In this document: positions 37,101 through 46,331 of the stretch, one piece after another
Layout: each line of letters opens with the position of its first letter
Position numbering within the stretch: the first letter of the stretch is position 1
IMG/VR virus record: IMGVR_UViG_3300046167_000749
Span: 1 to 63,523 of that record
Reading direction: 5' to 3' (one strand)
Source: a virus
DNA: 63,523 nucleotides
Position numbers and translations under genes: made by a program
The notes under the pieces: generated by a model
Database searches by the model: none
What the model was told of the DNA's origin: nothing
The model's input: only the letters and a program-made list of their open reading frames with translations

Positions 37101-40100
37101 TTCTTCATGAGGAAAAAAGAATTATTATATCTGAGGCATTTAATAATTCATACAAGCATTCAGCAAAAGATATGCTTGCGGCCGATATATTACACGAAGC
37201 AGTTCATGCTGTAACACGACCAGCATTAGACCTTGGATTTGCATACTCATCAGGCAGACAGGATTTAATTAATGACATGATCGAGCAACATGGATTGCCC
37301 GAAAAGTACAACATGAATGCTGAGGCATTAGGCAAGGTATGGAATGACATTAGTAATACACTCCTCCCCTACCTTCGAGAGAAAGGAAAGAGCTTAGATA
37401 ATTTTTATGGCTTATCCTCAATTGATGAGTTTTTCTCCGAGCTAGCAAGTGACTCTAAGTTTCAACAGTTCTTGGCAAATACAGAACTGCCCAAGTCAAT
37501 GCGTCCACCAAAATCTAAACTTCGCACAGTATTAGATTATATATTTAATTTGTTAGCTAGGTTAGGTTTTAATACTGCACGCACACCAGATGCATTAACA
37601 TATGCACGAGGAGAGCTTGCGAAATTAACTGAAATAGCAAACCAATCTACCGAATTATCTGAAGAAATAGCTGCGGCTAACTTACGAAACATATCGACAT
37701 TAGCGGCAACATTTAAGAAAACTGACATCAACCTAGATTATTATGATTTACTTGAACGAATTTCACAGGAAACAGCACGAGACGGCACAGGAGGTACTCT
37801 CGAAGATGCCGCGAGTCACCTTAGAGGAAGCACGTCAGCAAGAGAAGATGATACGGGGAGCAAAATCATCTCGTCGGAAAGGAAAAGGGAGCAAGACGCA
37901 GAAGTCCTCAAGTACGCAGAAGAAAACGGACTCTTAATAAATAACAAAGAGTTTCAGGAAAAACATAAAAAGTATTACGAAAAACAATATGGAATCGGTC
38001 AGTTCCCCGACAGAGATGGTCTCGCAGGTGGATCTGAAAGTGATATATATGTAGACGAAGAGTCCCAAAGGGTGTTCAAGAGAAACACTCTTTCGATCCA
38101 TGGCGGGGATACGGTCGCGTACCTCAATAGGTTAATCATACATAATCTCCTGTTCCCCACGACTGCGTATAAGTTAGAAGGTTTTGTATCTAGGGATACA
38201 GCAAACGCTGACTTAACCGAGGTTTATCAAAGTGTTAATGTAGTTGTATCTCAGCCATACATAAAAGGTGTTAAGGTAACTGAAGATGAAATTGCAAATC
38301 ACATTGCCAGCCTTGGAATAATTCCACGCTTCGACTCCACGCTTGGTAATGACATCAATTTGTCAGACTTAAGGCCAGACAATGCAATAAAGGATGCGGA
38401 TGGCAACATCCACATCATTGATCCGATTATTGAGCAAGAAAGTAGCATGGTAAAGATCCTTGAGGCCAAGCTCGATAAACTAGATGACCCTGGCGACATA
38501 TTGGATACAATCTTTGATTTGTACAATATTCCTGGTTATGTACCCGGTGCTGACATAAAGTTATTAAAGCGTTCGGCTGAAGATGAACTGGGAATAACAG
38601 GGGAAGAGTTAGGCATGAATGCACCCATGAACGCAGTAATGGGTGGTGGCACAGTCCAAGGGAATCAGTTCAAAAACCCAACATCGAACGACTCACCTAG
38701 ACCAGCAAATGCTAGACCTGACGATAATGCATTGGTCATGGCAGAGGCAAATGCGGCGGGATTTAATGAGTTAATAAAAGAACTAGTCAAGGTTCATCGA
38801 GTCTATGGTGAAGAGCTAGGCATGGAACTAGATGAGTTCTTGGAGACATACGGAAAACCGGGAACTACTAGAATAGCAGACATCAAACAACTGCTTGATA
38901 AAGAACTTGCACAGCACGACAAGTCAACTGATGGCATAACCTTAGATAATGCTGGATTAAATAAGATTGCTCGCAGTTGGGGTGTGCGTAAGGCAATAAT
39001 GAACCTTGAGAAGGTTCGTGAAAGAGCACGTAAGGAAGGTAGCCGATCAACAATTCTAGTAGAGGGCATTGAGCAAGATGTTGTTGATAGCAGAAATATA
39101 TATGCCGACCTCTTGCAAGGTAAGTTCCCAACAAGAGATAAGTTATCAGCAAGGGTTAAGAGCAGGTTATCCAATACCAAACTTGAAATACTTGAGGAGT
39201 ATGTAAAGGCGTTACCCAACTCAGGCTTCTCACAAGAGAATTTAAATAACATAAGGAACATGGGTGAAGAGCAACTCATGGGTGTGTTAGATGCAGTAGT
39301 TGATGCAGTAGATCAGAGGGGTAATGGTGAGATCGAGCTTAACTCAAAAGAAGAATTTAATAAACTTTTAGAAACTCTGACCGATGATAGGCTTAAGGTA
39401 ATACAAGGGGATAACCTTAATAAGAAAGCATTAAGGTATGCCGTGTTACGTACAATCAGAGAAAGTAAAGATGTCATGGCTATCCTTCGGTTAAGCAAAG
39501 GGAAGATAGGCACTACTGAAGAAAAATTTAAAGATGCAGCAACTGCAATAGCTAGGGCAAAGTCCAAGGAAGAGATTGATAGAGTAGATATAAAATTCCC
39601 AGGTACTTTATCAACTCCACTCAAACATTTCGCTACTCTTAAAGAGAGAGAGCTTGAGAGTATGGCTAAGTTGCAAAGAGAAAAAGCACGCCAAGAGGTC
39701 AATGGTAAGATCAATAGTATGCTTGAGAATAGAAGCATCAGATTGCGCATGGCGTTAGGTGAATTACAGCCAGTGAATATTTATGATGGTGTAACACTAA
39801 TAACCATGAAGAAGGTTAATGGTGAGTGGGAGCGATCAAACTATAAGGTAGAGATCAAGAACGGTAAGTTCATGGATCGAGATGGATTTGCTAAAGCAAA
39901 TAAAGATACCCTTATGTTTGTCCGAGATCCCGACATGATTAAAAAACATGGACACGAACCTTGGTTCGAGATCATGAGGGAGCAGGCACTAATGGCACTT
40001 ACTGAGCCAATCATGGAAGAGCAGTTCCACATTCAGCGTGCCGCATGGTATGCTGGACTGCAAGGTCTCACCGAAAGGTTTGCAAAGTTAGGTTACGAAG

Positions 40101-43100
40101 GAAAGAAGCTATCTCAAATGTCAACTGCTACAGTGGCAACCTACCGGAACTACGCAAGTCAATCGCAAGCATACGCTAAACAATTCAATGCATCCCTTCA
40201 TAGGGTGATGAGTAAACTTAAACTAGGTGGCAATGAAATCTACACGGGTTTATACCAAGACATTTTTTGGTGGTTTGATAATCACCCTGAGTATGCAGGC
40301 AAGGAAGAGGAAGGGTTTAAGCAATTGTGGAAGCACCTAAAGTCTAACGCAAATATACCCGATAGATCATTATTAGACGATGATGCCCGTAGGCTAATTA
40401 TCGATATGGTCAATAAAGCACTTACTGCTAGAGATTGGGAGGCAGAGGTAAATAAAAGGTTAAATAATAGAATACGCGACGAAGATGTTCAAGTTGAGTC
40501 ATTCGTCAATGGCGAGATGGTGGATCTGTATAGACTGCCAATGGATATGGGGTATGCGACATTGCCCAGAAGCCTTAATAATGGATATATTCGTGATACA
40601 TATGCCTTAATGAAAAAGGCTAATTGGCACGGGGATGAAGTAAAAGGTCTATTGGATGAGGCTAGGCAATTAAAGACGCCCGAAGGAATGGAAGATATCT
40701 ATAAGGCGTTATTTAATGATCAAATAGTTGAGCGTTTTGTGAAGCCCTACACCAACTCAGATGTAAGGCAGAGTATATTTCGTGGTCCTAAAGATTCAGA
40801 GGGAGATATGTTGCCAATGGGTAACTCTTTTGTTGCTACTGCGTTTGAAAGAAGTGGTGGAGATATGTACGCTATGGCTGAATATATTTTCAATCAGCTT
40901 TCAGAAAACACATCGGAGTCAGCACGGGTTCAATGGCAGTATGCCTTCCTGAATCAATTCTTCAAAAGGTTTAGAGAATTAGAAGGTACTGCTAAGAAAA
41001 TATCCAACCAAGTGGATGGTATGCAATCGGGTGATAGCATGAGAAATACACCACAGAGTCTGGATGCACGGGGTGTCGATAATAGACTACCAAAAGAGTT
41101 CTTTTCGTATAATATGTACGATGAAGTTTCATCCAATATTAGGTTGGCACTTATGTCTGCAACCTCTCATTTCGGGAGGAATGGAGATACTGCAAATGCT
41201 GCATTTAGAGATGGCAAACAAACACTAGGCGAAGCGGCTGAGACATTTAATGCAATAATGGCAGAGGCTACTAATAGTGACCACAACAAACCGCAGCACC
41301 ACTACTCTCGATCCGTTAAGCGCAAAGCATATGACATTATGCGAAGGAGAGGCTCAACCAATGCTGAAAAAGAATGGAATGAGCTGTATAGCAAGTCAAT
41401 TGCTAGGGGCGAAATGGATGTAGCTTTTGATCATCTTGGTAAATATTACGGAAAGGGGAATGTGGCGGGACCATATCAAGATGCAAACCTGCTCATGGAT
41501 ATTCTTGGTGTGCAGTCAATGTCTGTATTGAATAACCCTAAGTCATCATTTTTCCAGGCATTATCATTATTCGAGTATCCCAATGCGTTCAGGGGTTTAA
41601 ATAAAATAGCGGGTAAAGCAACAGTAAGTGCTCTTGGTAATTTTGTTGACCAAACATTTGGTGGCATGCTTGAGGCAATGGGTGTTGAGTTAGGCAAAAC
41701 AAGTCGATATGCACAGTACTTAAATGAGACTCACTTTAATCTCAAGGAGATGCAACTTCCCTTCAGTGAGTACAACTCAATGATTGGATCGGGAGGAGAC
41801 CTAGCTGAATCAATTAAGAATCATCCGCAACTAGGGATGAAAAAGTACATTAGGTATATTAAAAATCTCTCAACCCACCACAAGCAGTATAGAAAAGATG
41901 GGACTAGGGCACCTATTGACCCCTTGTCATTGATAACTGGAATCTTTCCGTATGTAAATAATGTGGTGAACCACTCAGTTGGAGTTGGGGCAATACACAC
42001 CTATAGTGACCTAGTGTTACAAGCATCAAAAGTAATACAAGAAAGAGGACTTACTGAGTACACTGAGCTTTCAGCTAAAGATTTAGGCATGGGCAACAAG
42101 ATGGGGGAGTGGATCATTGGTGAAGAAGATGGTTACATAAGAGCGAATGAAATGCTAATTAACTCAGGAGCACCATCAGTATCTCGTTTAGCTTTTGATT
42201 ATTTAGATCGCAAGAAAACAGACAAGCAGGCGCTACCTATTGATGAGAGAATGGGCTTACTGATCAATCAGGCGGCAATGAATAATGTATCGGGTGAGGG
42301 TTTTAACTCTAAGCCATCTGCACTATACACAAATGATTTCCTAAAATACTTCAGCACCTTTTTAGGTTGGCCTCTAGGTAAAATGTCAAGAGACCTAGAC
42401 CAAATCTTTCGTGATCCAAGTGATCGGATCGGAACGATGCGTGCGCTAATGAAGTACATAGGTATGATGTCAGCAGTATATGTTCCGACCGGTCTTTCAT
42501 TTGCAATGCTAATAGATTGGTACGATGAGGAGATGTTAGAAAAGCCTAATAATTTACCTCCTATTTCTCCTTGGGCAGCTCTTCCAGTAATTGGTCCATT
42601 CATCGCGGCTGATGACCCCAACTTCACAGTGTATGCAATCACATCAAGGATGGCTAAAGCAGGTGTACCATTTGGCATGGGTATGGATCTCGCCAATGGG
42701 CTTTTTGCAAAAGGAGACCCCTTCGGTGCGGCTAGAGAGATATCCCTCGATAGTAGGATTTTTGCGTGGTCAATGTTTAAAAATATTTACGATGCCATGG
42801 GAACTTGGGCAACTGCAGGCGAGTTCGATTGGCAAATGGTAGGGAGACCTATCGCCTACGGGGTAGGGGGTAACTCTGTTATACAGATGATGGATCTCAC
42901 GAGTGCTTTATTTGATATAGACTCAGAAGAAAGAAGGGTAGCCAACTACATTGGAATGCGTAATCATATCAAGAAAACTGCATTCTTAATGGGACTTCCA
43001 TTGAGACCCCCCCGTAAAGGTGGGGGAGTGCAGACAGGGGTGTCTATTAATACTAGGCAGATGGCACGCGCCGCGTTTGCTGGAGATAGTGAGTCATTCT

Positions 43101-43429
43101 TAGCAAACTACCAAGAAGCATTGGACGCAGCGAAGATATACCTTGATGAAAGAGGTCGCGATGATGACCCTGCGAAGTATGTAGCTGATGCATTTAAAGA
43201 TAGAGCTATTCAAGGCAACATCACTCAAGGAACAATGAAGGATGCTGACTGGCAGAACCTTTTAAATATTCTCGATCCTGAAGTTAAGGGTCAAATTCAA
43301 CAAGCTATTGCTTCTCACGAACACTACTTGAGATTAATTGGTGGCACTCCAAAAGTGTCTCGAGAGAAATCAAATCGTGCAAGGCTAGAAGAGGCACGGC
43401 GATCAAGCGCCCTAATGTATATCCAATAA
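34151..43429 (+). CDS. Giant polyvalent internal virion protein (metallopeptidase and kinase-like domains)
   Basis: 3092 residues. Visible parts: a helical charged region to about 900. A zincin-like domain has HEAVH at residues 1015-1019 inside ADILHEAVHAVTRPAL (HExxH), with FFSELASD about 80 residues later. A polyvalent-protein kinase-like domain lies at about 1280-1430: GGSESDIYVDEES (loop), VFKRN, and LSDLRPDNAIKD with Asp1410 and IIDP as catalytic-loop and metal-site equivalents. Long helical middle sections follow. A C-terminal domain has hydrophobic helices at about 2780-2860 (SPWAALPVIGPFIAADDPNF, FGMGMDLANGLF). Such proteins are packaged and injected with the genome; the domains probably act on host proteins early in infection. 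Kinase activity is inferred from the family only. The likely true start is that of the preceding ORF. Confidence 0.8.
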   Translation: MGKSLLVPFYGVEINGKTYNASIEKGFYDIAGLEIDSSQRQELDAQKGDIPFPISTIEIDEESGDLGKGIDSESRAQGNALKENMTRDASTLVTLVLRQRNNNDNKYPHDSIRVVTARLGRSGNLTVIKAYNSDSGKYIRINGTPGKNTTADTFNNGRGSYYEIIGKITSTSKVGDVDLFFENIEDFLGNETISKALENEEVKEETAKGTKLSKEAKAAQEELEKLEAERDELDSEIEEKSRPDDFDLQFAKDRVEQDNDDGFIEGDWGDGDETKNTSRAKDYLFFVDFSSTEKVLETIPPMTAPEGESEAMRLRSLISAFGLEWTGGSTVKEKGSADPKKIASAMRTIFSEIIRGEVSTLRKGNNAIRPEHIQSFAAVYMENFEAGKDKVPTAAVPRKAHKFLKQIAEMQSPDKQIQEVAQDLANDRVRELNDKRRELSQKITKQKEVVKSYTEATISEKDLKELVEFRNRLAEQVDKGEKTADEADKIYNDKYTRVMPLSAQQQPGQKNTLGGNALEMINNDQRDEKEDFVDQTLEDAIEGGDSSEVQVKAGKDSVATGTTIETDELGNKVEVQAEDKGDLSDLESEGAIRFQDMSLEDMVSLVLSIKNKARFLKVLESHITEKRERAMDGRHADVVDNFIAYLYESNVGNAFKAERVGSSDFITDFSQIADEKKLPMRQKMQEVLEFASDKELISKKGTEVIRKRSIYLAQEALAGNAEPFQIFEHVLNAIGHHAKSEGYKRFFRLMNDFAVTPVTNAKSLGIKDILPLLDPDGLYDQEELLDALNEVYESDLKFEESSGELLLRDHLRKLVNSSYIVTQESASALTQFQASRFDNDGLEGGKLNSGQQRIDDLVDPTTGEVTKDQVVVVSEATNTESIQNARSAKQSYMSGPDNPLLAHPELVEEGRSAMNEFAPYGMDVSFALTTALNQIKNSKLGTIANVARLLDNSVLQDFTIEFMSWDNFRKYASPEKGILNKAVILHEEKRIIISEAFNNSYKHSAKDMLAADILHEAVHAVTRPALDLGFAYSSGRQDLINDMIEQHGLPEKYNMNAEALGKVWNDISNTLLPYLREKGKSLDNFYGLSSIDEFFSELASDSKFQQFLANTELPKSMRPPKSKLRTVLDYIFNLLARLGFNTARTPDALTYARGELAKLTEIANQSTELSEEIAAANLRNISTLAATFKKTDINLDYYDLLERISQETARDGTGGTLEDAASHLRGSTSAREDDTGSKIISSERKREQDAEVLKYAEENGLLINNKEFQEKHKKYYEKQYGIGQFPDRDGLAGGSESDIYVDEESQRVFKRNTLSIHGGDTVAYLNRLIIHNLLFPTTAYKLEGFVSRDTANADLTEVYQSVNVVVSQPYIKGVKVTEDEIANHIASLGIIPRFDSTLGNDINLSDLRPDNAIKDADGNIHIIDPIIEQESSMVKILEAKLDKLDDPGDILDTIFDLYNIPGYVPGADIKLLKRSAEDELGITGEELGMNAPMNAVMGGGTVQGNQFKNPTSNDSPRPANARPDDNALVMAEANAAGFNELIKELVKVHRVYGEELGMELDEFLETYGKPGTTRIADIKQLLDKELAQHDKSTDGITLDNAGLNKIARSWGVRKAIMNLEKVRERARKEGSRSTILVEGIEQDVVDSRNIYADLLQGKFPTRDKLSARVKSRLSNTKLEILEEYVKALPNSGFSQENLNNIRNMGEEQLMGVLDAVVDAVDQRGNGEIELNSKEEFNKLLETLTDDRLKVIQGDNLNKKALRYAVLRTIRESKDVMAILRLSKGKIGTTEEKFKDAATAIARAKSKEEIDRVDIKFPGTLSTPLKHFATLKERELESMAKLQREKARQEVNGKINSMLENRSIRLRMALGELQPVNIYDGVTLITMKKVNGEWERSNYKVEIKNGKFMDRDGFAKANKDTLMFVRDPDMIKKHGHEPWFEIMREQALMALTEPIMEEQFHIQRAAWYAGLQGLTERFAKLGYEGKKLSQMSTATVATYRNYASQSQAYAKQFNASLHRVMSKLKLGGNEIYTGLYQDIFWWFDNHPEYAGKEEEGFKQLWKHLKSNANIPDRSLLDDDARRLIIDMVNKALTARDWEAEVNKRLNNRIRDEDVQVESFVNGEMVDLYRLPMDMGYATLPRSLNNGYIRDTYALMKKANWHGDEVKGLLDEARQLKTPEGMEDIYKALFNDQIVERFVKPYTNSDVRQSIFRGPKDSEGDMLPMGNSFVATAFERSGGDMYAMAEYIFNQLSENTSESARVQWQYAFLNQFFKRFRELEGTAKKISNQVDGMQSGDSMRNTPQSLDARGVDNRLPKEFFSYNMYDEVSSNIRLALMSATSHFGRNGDTANAAFRDGKQTLGEAAETFNAIMAEATNSDHNKPQHHYSRSVKRKAYDIMRRRGSTNAEKEWNELYSKSIARGEMDVAFDHLGKYYGKGNVAGPYQDANLLMDILGVQSMSVLNNPKSSFFQALSLFEYPNAFRGLNKIAGKATVSALGNFVDQTFGGMLEAMGVELGKTSRYAQYLNETHFNLKEMQLPFSEYNSMIGSGGDLAESIKNHPQLGMKKYIRYIKNLSTHHKQYRKDGTRAPIDPLSLITGIFPYVNNVVNHSVGVGAIHTYSDLVLQASKVIQERGLTEYTELSAKDLGMGNKMGEWIIGEEDGYIRANEMLINSGAPSVSRLAFDYLDRKKTDKQALPIDERMGLLINQAAMNNVSGEGFNSKPSALYTNDFLKYFSTFLGWPLGKMSRDLDQIFRDPSDRIGTMRALMKYIGMMSAVYVPTGLSFAMLIDWYDEEMLEKPNNLPPISPWAALPVIGPFIAADDPNFTVYAITSRMAKAGVPFGMGMDLANGLFAKGDPFGAAREISLDSRIFAWSMFKNIYDAMGTWATAGEFDWQMVGRPIAYGVGGNSVIQMMDLTSALFDIDSEERRVANYIGMRNHIKKTAFLMGLPLRPPRKGGGVQTGVSINTRQMARAAFAGDSESFLANYQEALDAAKIYLDERGRDDDPAKYVADAFKDRAIQGNITQGTMKDADWQNLLNILDPEVKGQIQQAIASHEHYLRLIGGTPKVSREKSNRARLEEARRSSALMYIQ

Positions 43430-43430
43430 T

Positions 43431-44339
43431 ATGCCAGTAAAAAAAATACCTCCCGGAACTACTCAAGTAATCGAGAAGAGTAGAAATGTTCACTTCGTAA
43501 AGCACGCCCTTAAATCCACAAAGGAAAAAGATTCCTTTTGGGTTTTATTGAGCTTTGATAGACACCATGATAATCCAAAGTCTAATAATGTAATGGAGAA
43601 AAGACACCTCGAGCAAGCTCGCGAAAGAAATGCTATTATAATAGACGGCGGAGATTTGTTTTGTGCTATGCAGGGGAAGTACGATCCAAGATCATACAAG
43701 GGAGACTTGAAGCCTGAGCATAAGAAAGGTGATTACCTAGATGCGCTAGTGACAACTGCTGCTGATTTTTACGCACCATATGCAGATCTATTTGCAGTCA
43801 TGGCACCAGGAAATCATGAGACAAACATATCCAAAAGACATGAGACAAACTTAACTGAGAGACTTGTTACTATGCTTAACGATAGAACAGGCTCGAAAAT
43901 TAAAGTTGGTGGATTTAGTGGTTGGGTTAAGTTTCAACTCTTAGTTTTTGGACAGTGTATGACAATAAATTTATGGTATCATCATGGTTATGGTGGTGAT
44001 GCTCCCGTGACAAAAGGGGTAATTCAGACTAATAGGCAAGCTGTTTATCTTCCCGACGCTCACATAGTGGCAACTGGTCATACACATAATGAATGGCAGT
44101 TTCCCATACCGAGATTAAGGCTCAGTAACCATGGGAAGGTTTACCATGATGAGCAGTTGCACCTTAAGGTACCCACATATAAGGAGGAGTACAGAGATGG
44201 CTATGGTGGATGGCATATTGAGAGGGGAGGGCCACCGAAGCCAACGGGTGCTATCTGGCTTAGATTTAGTGCAAATAAAACAACCAAGGACGGTGTGAGT
44301 ATTTGCGATCCAATAATTGACGCAATCAGAGCAAAATAG
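43431..44339 (+). CDS. Calcineurin-like metallophosphoesterase
   Basis: 302 residues with the full metal-site set in order: D43-x-H45 (SFDRHHD), GGD at 73-75, GNHE at 127-130, HHG at 184-186 and GHTH at 216-219. The family hydrolyses phosphomono- or diesters with two metal ions; the substrate is unknown (nucleic acid, nucleotide or signal molecule). It begins one base after the giant protein's stop, so it is co-transcribed with virion genes rather than early genes. Confidence 0.85.
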   Translation: MPVKKIPPGTTQVIEKSRNVHFVKHALKSTKEKDSFWVLLSFDRHHDNPKSNNVMEKRHLEQARERNAIIIDGGDLFCAMQGKYDPRSYKGDLKPEHKKGDYLDALVTTAADFYAPYADLFAVMAPGNHETNISKRHETNLTERLVTMLNDRTGSKIKVGGFSGWVKFQLLVFGQCMTINLWYHHGYGGDAPVTKGVIQTNRQAVYLPDAHIVATGHTHNEWQFPIPRLRLSNHGKVYHDEQLHLKVPTYKEEYRDGYGGWHIERGGPPKPTGAIWLRFSANKTTKDGVSICDPIIDAIRAK

Positions 44340-44350
44340 TTTGCATTAAT

Positions 44351-44372
44351 GTAACACGAACATGTAAGTTAT
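44351..44372 (+). promoter_or_regulatory. GTAAC-N12-GTTAT element
   Basis: GTAACACGAA at 44351 and GTTAT at 44368, 17 nt apart. The second box overlaps a consensus TATAAT (44370-44375). ATG of the next small ORF is at 44378. Confidence 0.5.
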
Positions 44373-44377
44373 AATCA

Positions 44378-44503
44378 ATGCACACCCATATTATTATAAA
44401 TCACGATGAGGGTTTACATTTAACCCTATACACAGAAGTGGAAGATCCTGATTTATCTGAGATTATTGAAGAAATAATAATAGAGAATTTAAATTATGCC
44501 TAA
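44378..44503 (+). CDS. 41-residue acidic small protein
   Basis: MHTHIIINHDEGLHLTLYTE, then an acidic isoleucine-rich helix, SEIIEEIIIENLNYA. It sits immediately after a bipartite regulatory element and overlaps the next start by 8 bases. The similar ending style to the gene at 44738 (EIVDAIEEAIEEYFEL) suggests related small acidic proteins. Function unknown. Confidence 0.5.
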   Translation: MHTHIIINHDEGLHLTLYTEVEDPDLSEIIEEIIIENLNYA

Positions 44504-44741
44504 AAAAGGATATAGAAGCTCAACGGCTAGTACTCGCAGTAAGTACCAAAGAAAGTACAATACAAAGCCTGAGCAGGTCAAAAGAAGATCTAACCGAAAC
44601 AAAGCGCGTAGAAAGTTAAAATGTCCTGCTGGAAAAGATGTACACCACAAAGATGGGAACCCGCTAAATAATAAAAGATCTAACCTTGCATGCTCTTCAG
44701 TTAAAAGCAATCGAAGCAAGAATAGGAAAAAGAAAAAATGA
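44496..44741 (+). CDS. Small HNH-like DNA-binding protein
   Basis: 81 residues. The sequence is very basic, with CPAGKDVHHKDGNPLNNKRS followed by NLACSSVKSNRSKN, the His-His...Asn...Asn core of minimal HNH domains. It lacks the CxxC pairs of full-length HNH nucleases, so it may be a DNA-binding or homing-type nuclease fragment. It ends four bases into the next gene (ATGA). Confidence 0.6.
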   Translation: MPKKGYRSSTASTRSKYQRKYNTKPEQVKRRSNRNKARRKLKCPAGKDVHHKDGNPLNNKRSNLACSSVKSNRSKNRKKKK

Positions 44742-44950
44742 CCGACGACGAGACTCCACAAAGAAAGTGTACGGTCGAGTTTAAAGTCCACATACATCGA
44801 TGGCAGAAAGAAAGCGACCTTGAGCCTCAAGAAATAGTAGACGCTATTGAAGAAGCTATTGAGGAGTATTTTGAATTAGGTGATGAGGAAACAGAAAATG
44901 AAGTTAATTTTGATTCGAAAATTGATCTTGAAGATGAGCTGGATGGGTGA
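44738..44950 (+). CDS. Small acidic protein
   Basis: 70 residues, MTDDETPQRKCTVEFKVHIH ... EIVDAIEEAIEEYFELGDEE, ending in an acidic tail. Not recognised. ATGA overlap with the HNH-like gene; its end overlaps the next small gene. Confidence 0.6.
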   Translation: MTDDETPQRKCTVEFKVHIHRWQKESDLEPQEIVDAIEEAIEEYFELGDEETENEVNFDSKIDLEDELDG

Positions 44951-45155
44951 TTGGACTTGGGAGCAACTCAAGGAGGAGGTTGACCGTGGTCATAAGGAAT
45001 TTTTTGAAAGAAGAGGAATAAACCCAAATCAATTTGATAACGATTTTCTATTTGGAAAGTCTAGTGAAGATAAGTCTCGGTTGTCTTCGTCTGAGAATGA
45101 CCAACCCATTCAGCAATCTTATCGAGAGAAGAATCAAAATCAAGCTTGGTTCTAG
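44934..45155 (+). CDS. Small protein converging on the integrase
   Basis: About 73 residues from the ATG at 44934 (MSWMGDWTWEQLKEEVDRGH); a second ATG at 44943 is equally possible. The earlier start at 44880 lies in the upstream gene. The last 95 bases overlap the integrase 3' end on the opposite strand, so the C-terminal sequence (SSSENDQPIQQSYREKN) may be constrained by the integrase. The + strand block ends here. Confidence 0.5.
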   Translation: MSWMGDWTWEQLKEEVDRGHKEFFERRGINPNQFDNDFLFGKSSEDKSRLSSSENDQPIQQSYREKNQNQAWF

Positions 45156-46098
45156 TTACAAAGCTATGCCTAAAGCTATGAAAACTCTTATCTTGTATTT
45201 CCATTCGGTCTAAAAATCGTTTAAAATAAACACTAAATCTTGATCGTCTCTTTGGGTCATCTGCGAGTTCCGCCCAATCAGGGAAGCAATATTTTTTATC
45301 TTCAAAATTAATTGTTTTAAACATATCCCTAAGTTTACCTCCGCCAATTATGGGATTGTCTAATGGCAACTTGACTCTCTTATCTTGCTTTTCAGTGTGC
45401 ACGATTAAGTGATCTTCAGTCCAGCTTGCCCACTCTAATTTTGATATATCAATTATTCTTAAACCTGTCCACCAACCGAGATTGATTGCATACTTCATGA
45501 ATCCTTCTGCATGTTTATCTATTTTCACAAAGTCTGCTTTTGTAAATGGCACTCGTGTCTTGGTTTCCTTTTGCTTGTGGGATAACTTGGAACCATCGAC
45601 TGCTACCCCAGCGGTTGGGTCTTTCATGATGTAGCTACTTGCTACAGCGTAAGAGAATAAAGTCCGAAGGGCAGCAAGTCGTTGCTTCCTTGCATTAAGT
45701 GATACGGAGTCGTCAGGTTCATTAATCCATTTTGACACAATCTTTGGAGTTACACTAGATATATGCTTGATCCTCATTTTGTCAGCAAATGCACAATGTA
45801 ACCCACTTTGTGTATATATTGTATTATGGGATCTTGATCTAACTTTACTATAACCAACCCATTCATTGACACAATTTTGGAAAAGAATATTTTTGTCAGC
45901 CACAATGGACACTATAGCATCCTTAGTTAAGGCGTTTATTTTGGCAGCCATTTCAAGCTCTTCAATCTTTGCCTCTTTGACAATCATGATTGCTTCTTTC
46001 TTACTGCCTGTAGCTAGGTTGCGGGTAATTGTTTTACCCGATTGTGTTTTAAATCTAACTGAATAGATTCCTGTCTTTTCACTTTGTATCAATTTCAT
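45061..46098 (-). CDS. int: Tyrosine recombinase / phage integrase
   Basis: 345 residues. The N-terminal arm- and core-binding parts include SIVADKNILFQNCVNEWVGY and VSKWINEPDDSVSLNARKQR. Catalytic set: Arg in WWTGLRIIDISKLEW (about 213), Lys in VHTEKQDKRVKLPL, HSFRH with His307 and Arg310, GH at 333-334 and the nucleophile Tyr343 in TTETYLH, only two residues from the end. The very short tail after the Tyr is unusual. It inserts the phage genome by site-specific recombination. Its own bipartite element lies upstream (46101-46122). An attachment site is expected close to 45.0-46.1 kb but no candidate core is obvious. Confidence 0.85.
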   Translation of the reverse strand: MKLIQSEKTGIYSVRFKTQSGKTITRNLATGSKKEAIMIVKEAKIEELEMAAKINALTKDAIVSIVADKNILFQNCVNEWVGYSKVRSRSHNTIYTQSGLHCAFADKMRIKHISSVTPKIVSKWINEPDDSVSLNARKQRLAALRTLFSYAVASSYIMKDPTAGVAVDGSKLSHKQKETKTRVPFTKADFVKIDKHAEGFMKYAINLGWWTGLRIIDISKLEWASWTEDHLIVHTEKQDKRVKLPLDNPIIGGGKLRDMFKTINFEDKKYCFPDWAELADDPKRRSRFSVYFKRFLDRMEIQDKSFHSFRHSFVTRTKLDFDSSLDKIAEWVGHSQTKTTETYLH

Positions 46099-46100
46099 AG

Positions 46101-46122
46101 GTTACATATTATTTTGTGTTAC
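46101..46122 (-). promoter_or_regulatory. GTAAC-N12-GTAAC element upstream of the integrase
   Basis: On the minus strand GTAACAC starts at 46122 and GTAAC at 46105, 17 nt apart, seven bases before the integrase ATG at 46098. A candidate dedicated integrase promoter or operator. Confidence 0.5.
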
Positions 46123-46145
46123 TTTGTATCACTAGTTATCGTGTG

Positions 46146-46331
46146 TCAATCTTCTTTGTCTAAGTTTTCTTGATTAGTATCTTTCTCCACACTTATACAC
46201 TCGGCACCCCATCCGGATGCTTCATCTATGCCTATGCGCTTGAGCTTACGAAGATCAGTCTCCTCGCTTATAAATGTGAAGAAGAAACGCTCACCTGCCT
46301 CTATGCAGTGCGCTATATATCTTACTTTCAT
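46146..46331 (-). CDS. Small protein of unknown function
   Basis: 61 residues: MKVRYIAHCIEAGERFFFTF, then SEETDLRKLKRIGIDE and an acidic tail. Not recognised. ATGA overlap with the upstream gene (46328) supports translation. Confidence 0.6.
   Translation of the reverse strand: MKVRYIAHCIEAGERFFFTFISEETDLRKLKRIGIDEASGWGAECISVEKDTNQENLDKED

Noticed and set aside
44216-44339. JAB-type peptidase in the GHTH-containing protein
   Set aside because: GHTH belongs to a full calcineurin-like metal-site set (DxH, GGD, GNHE, GHTH); the JAB pattern of Glu, HxH and distal Ser/Asp is absent.
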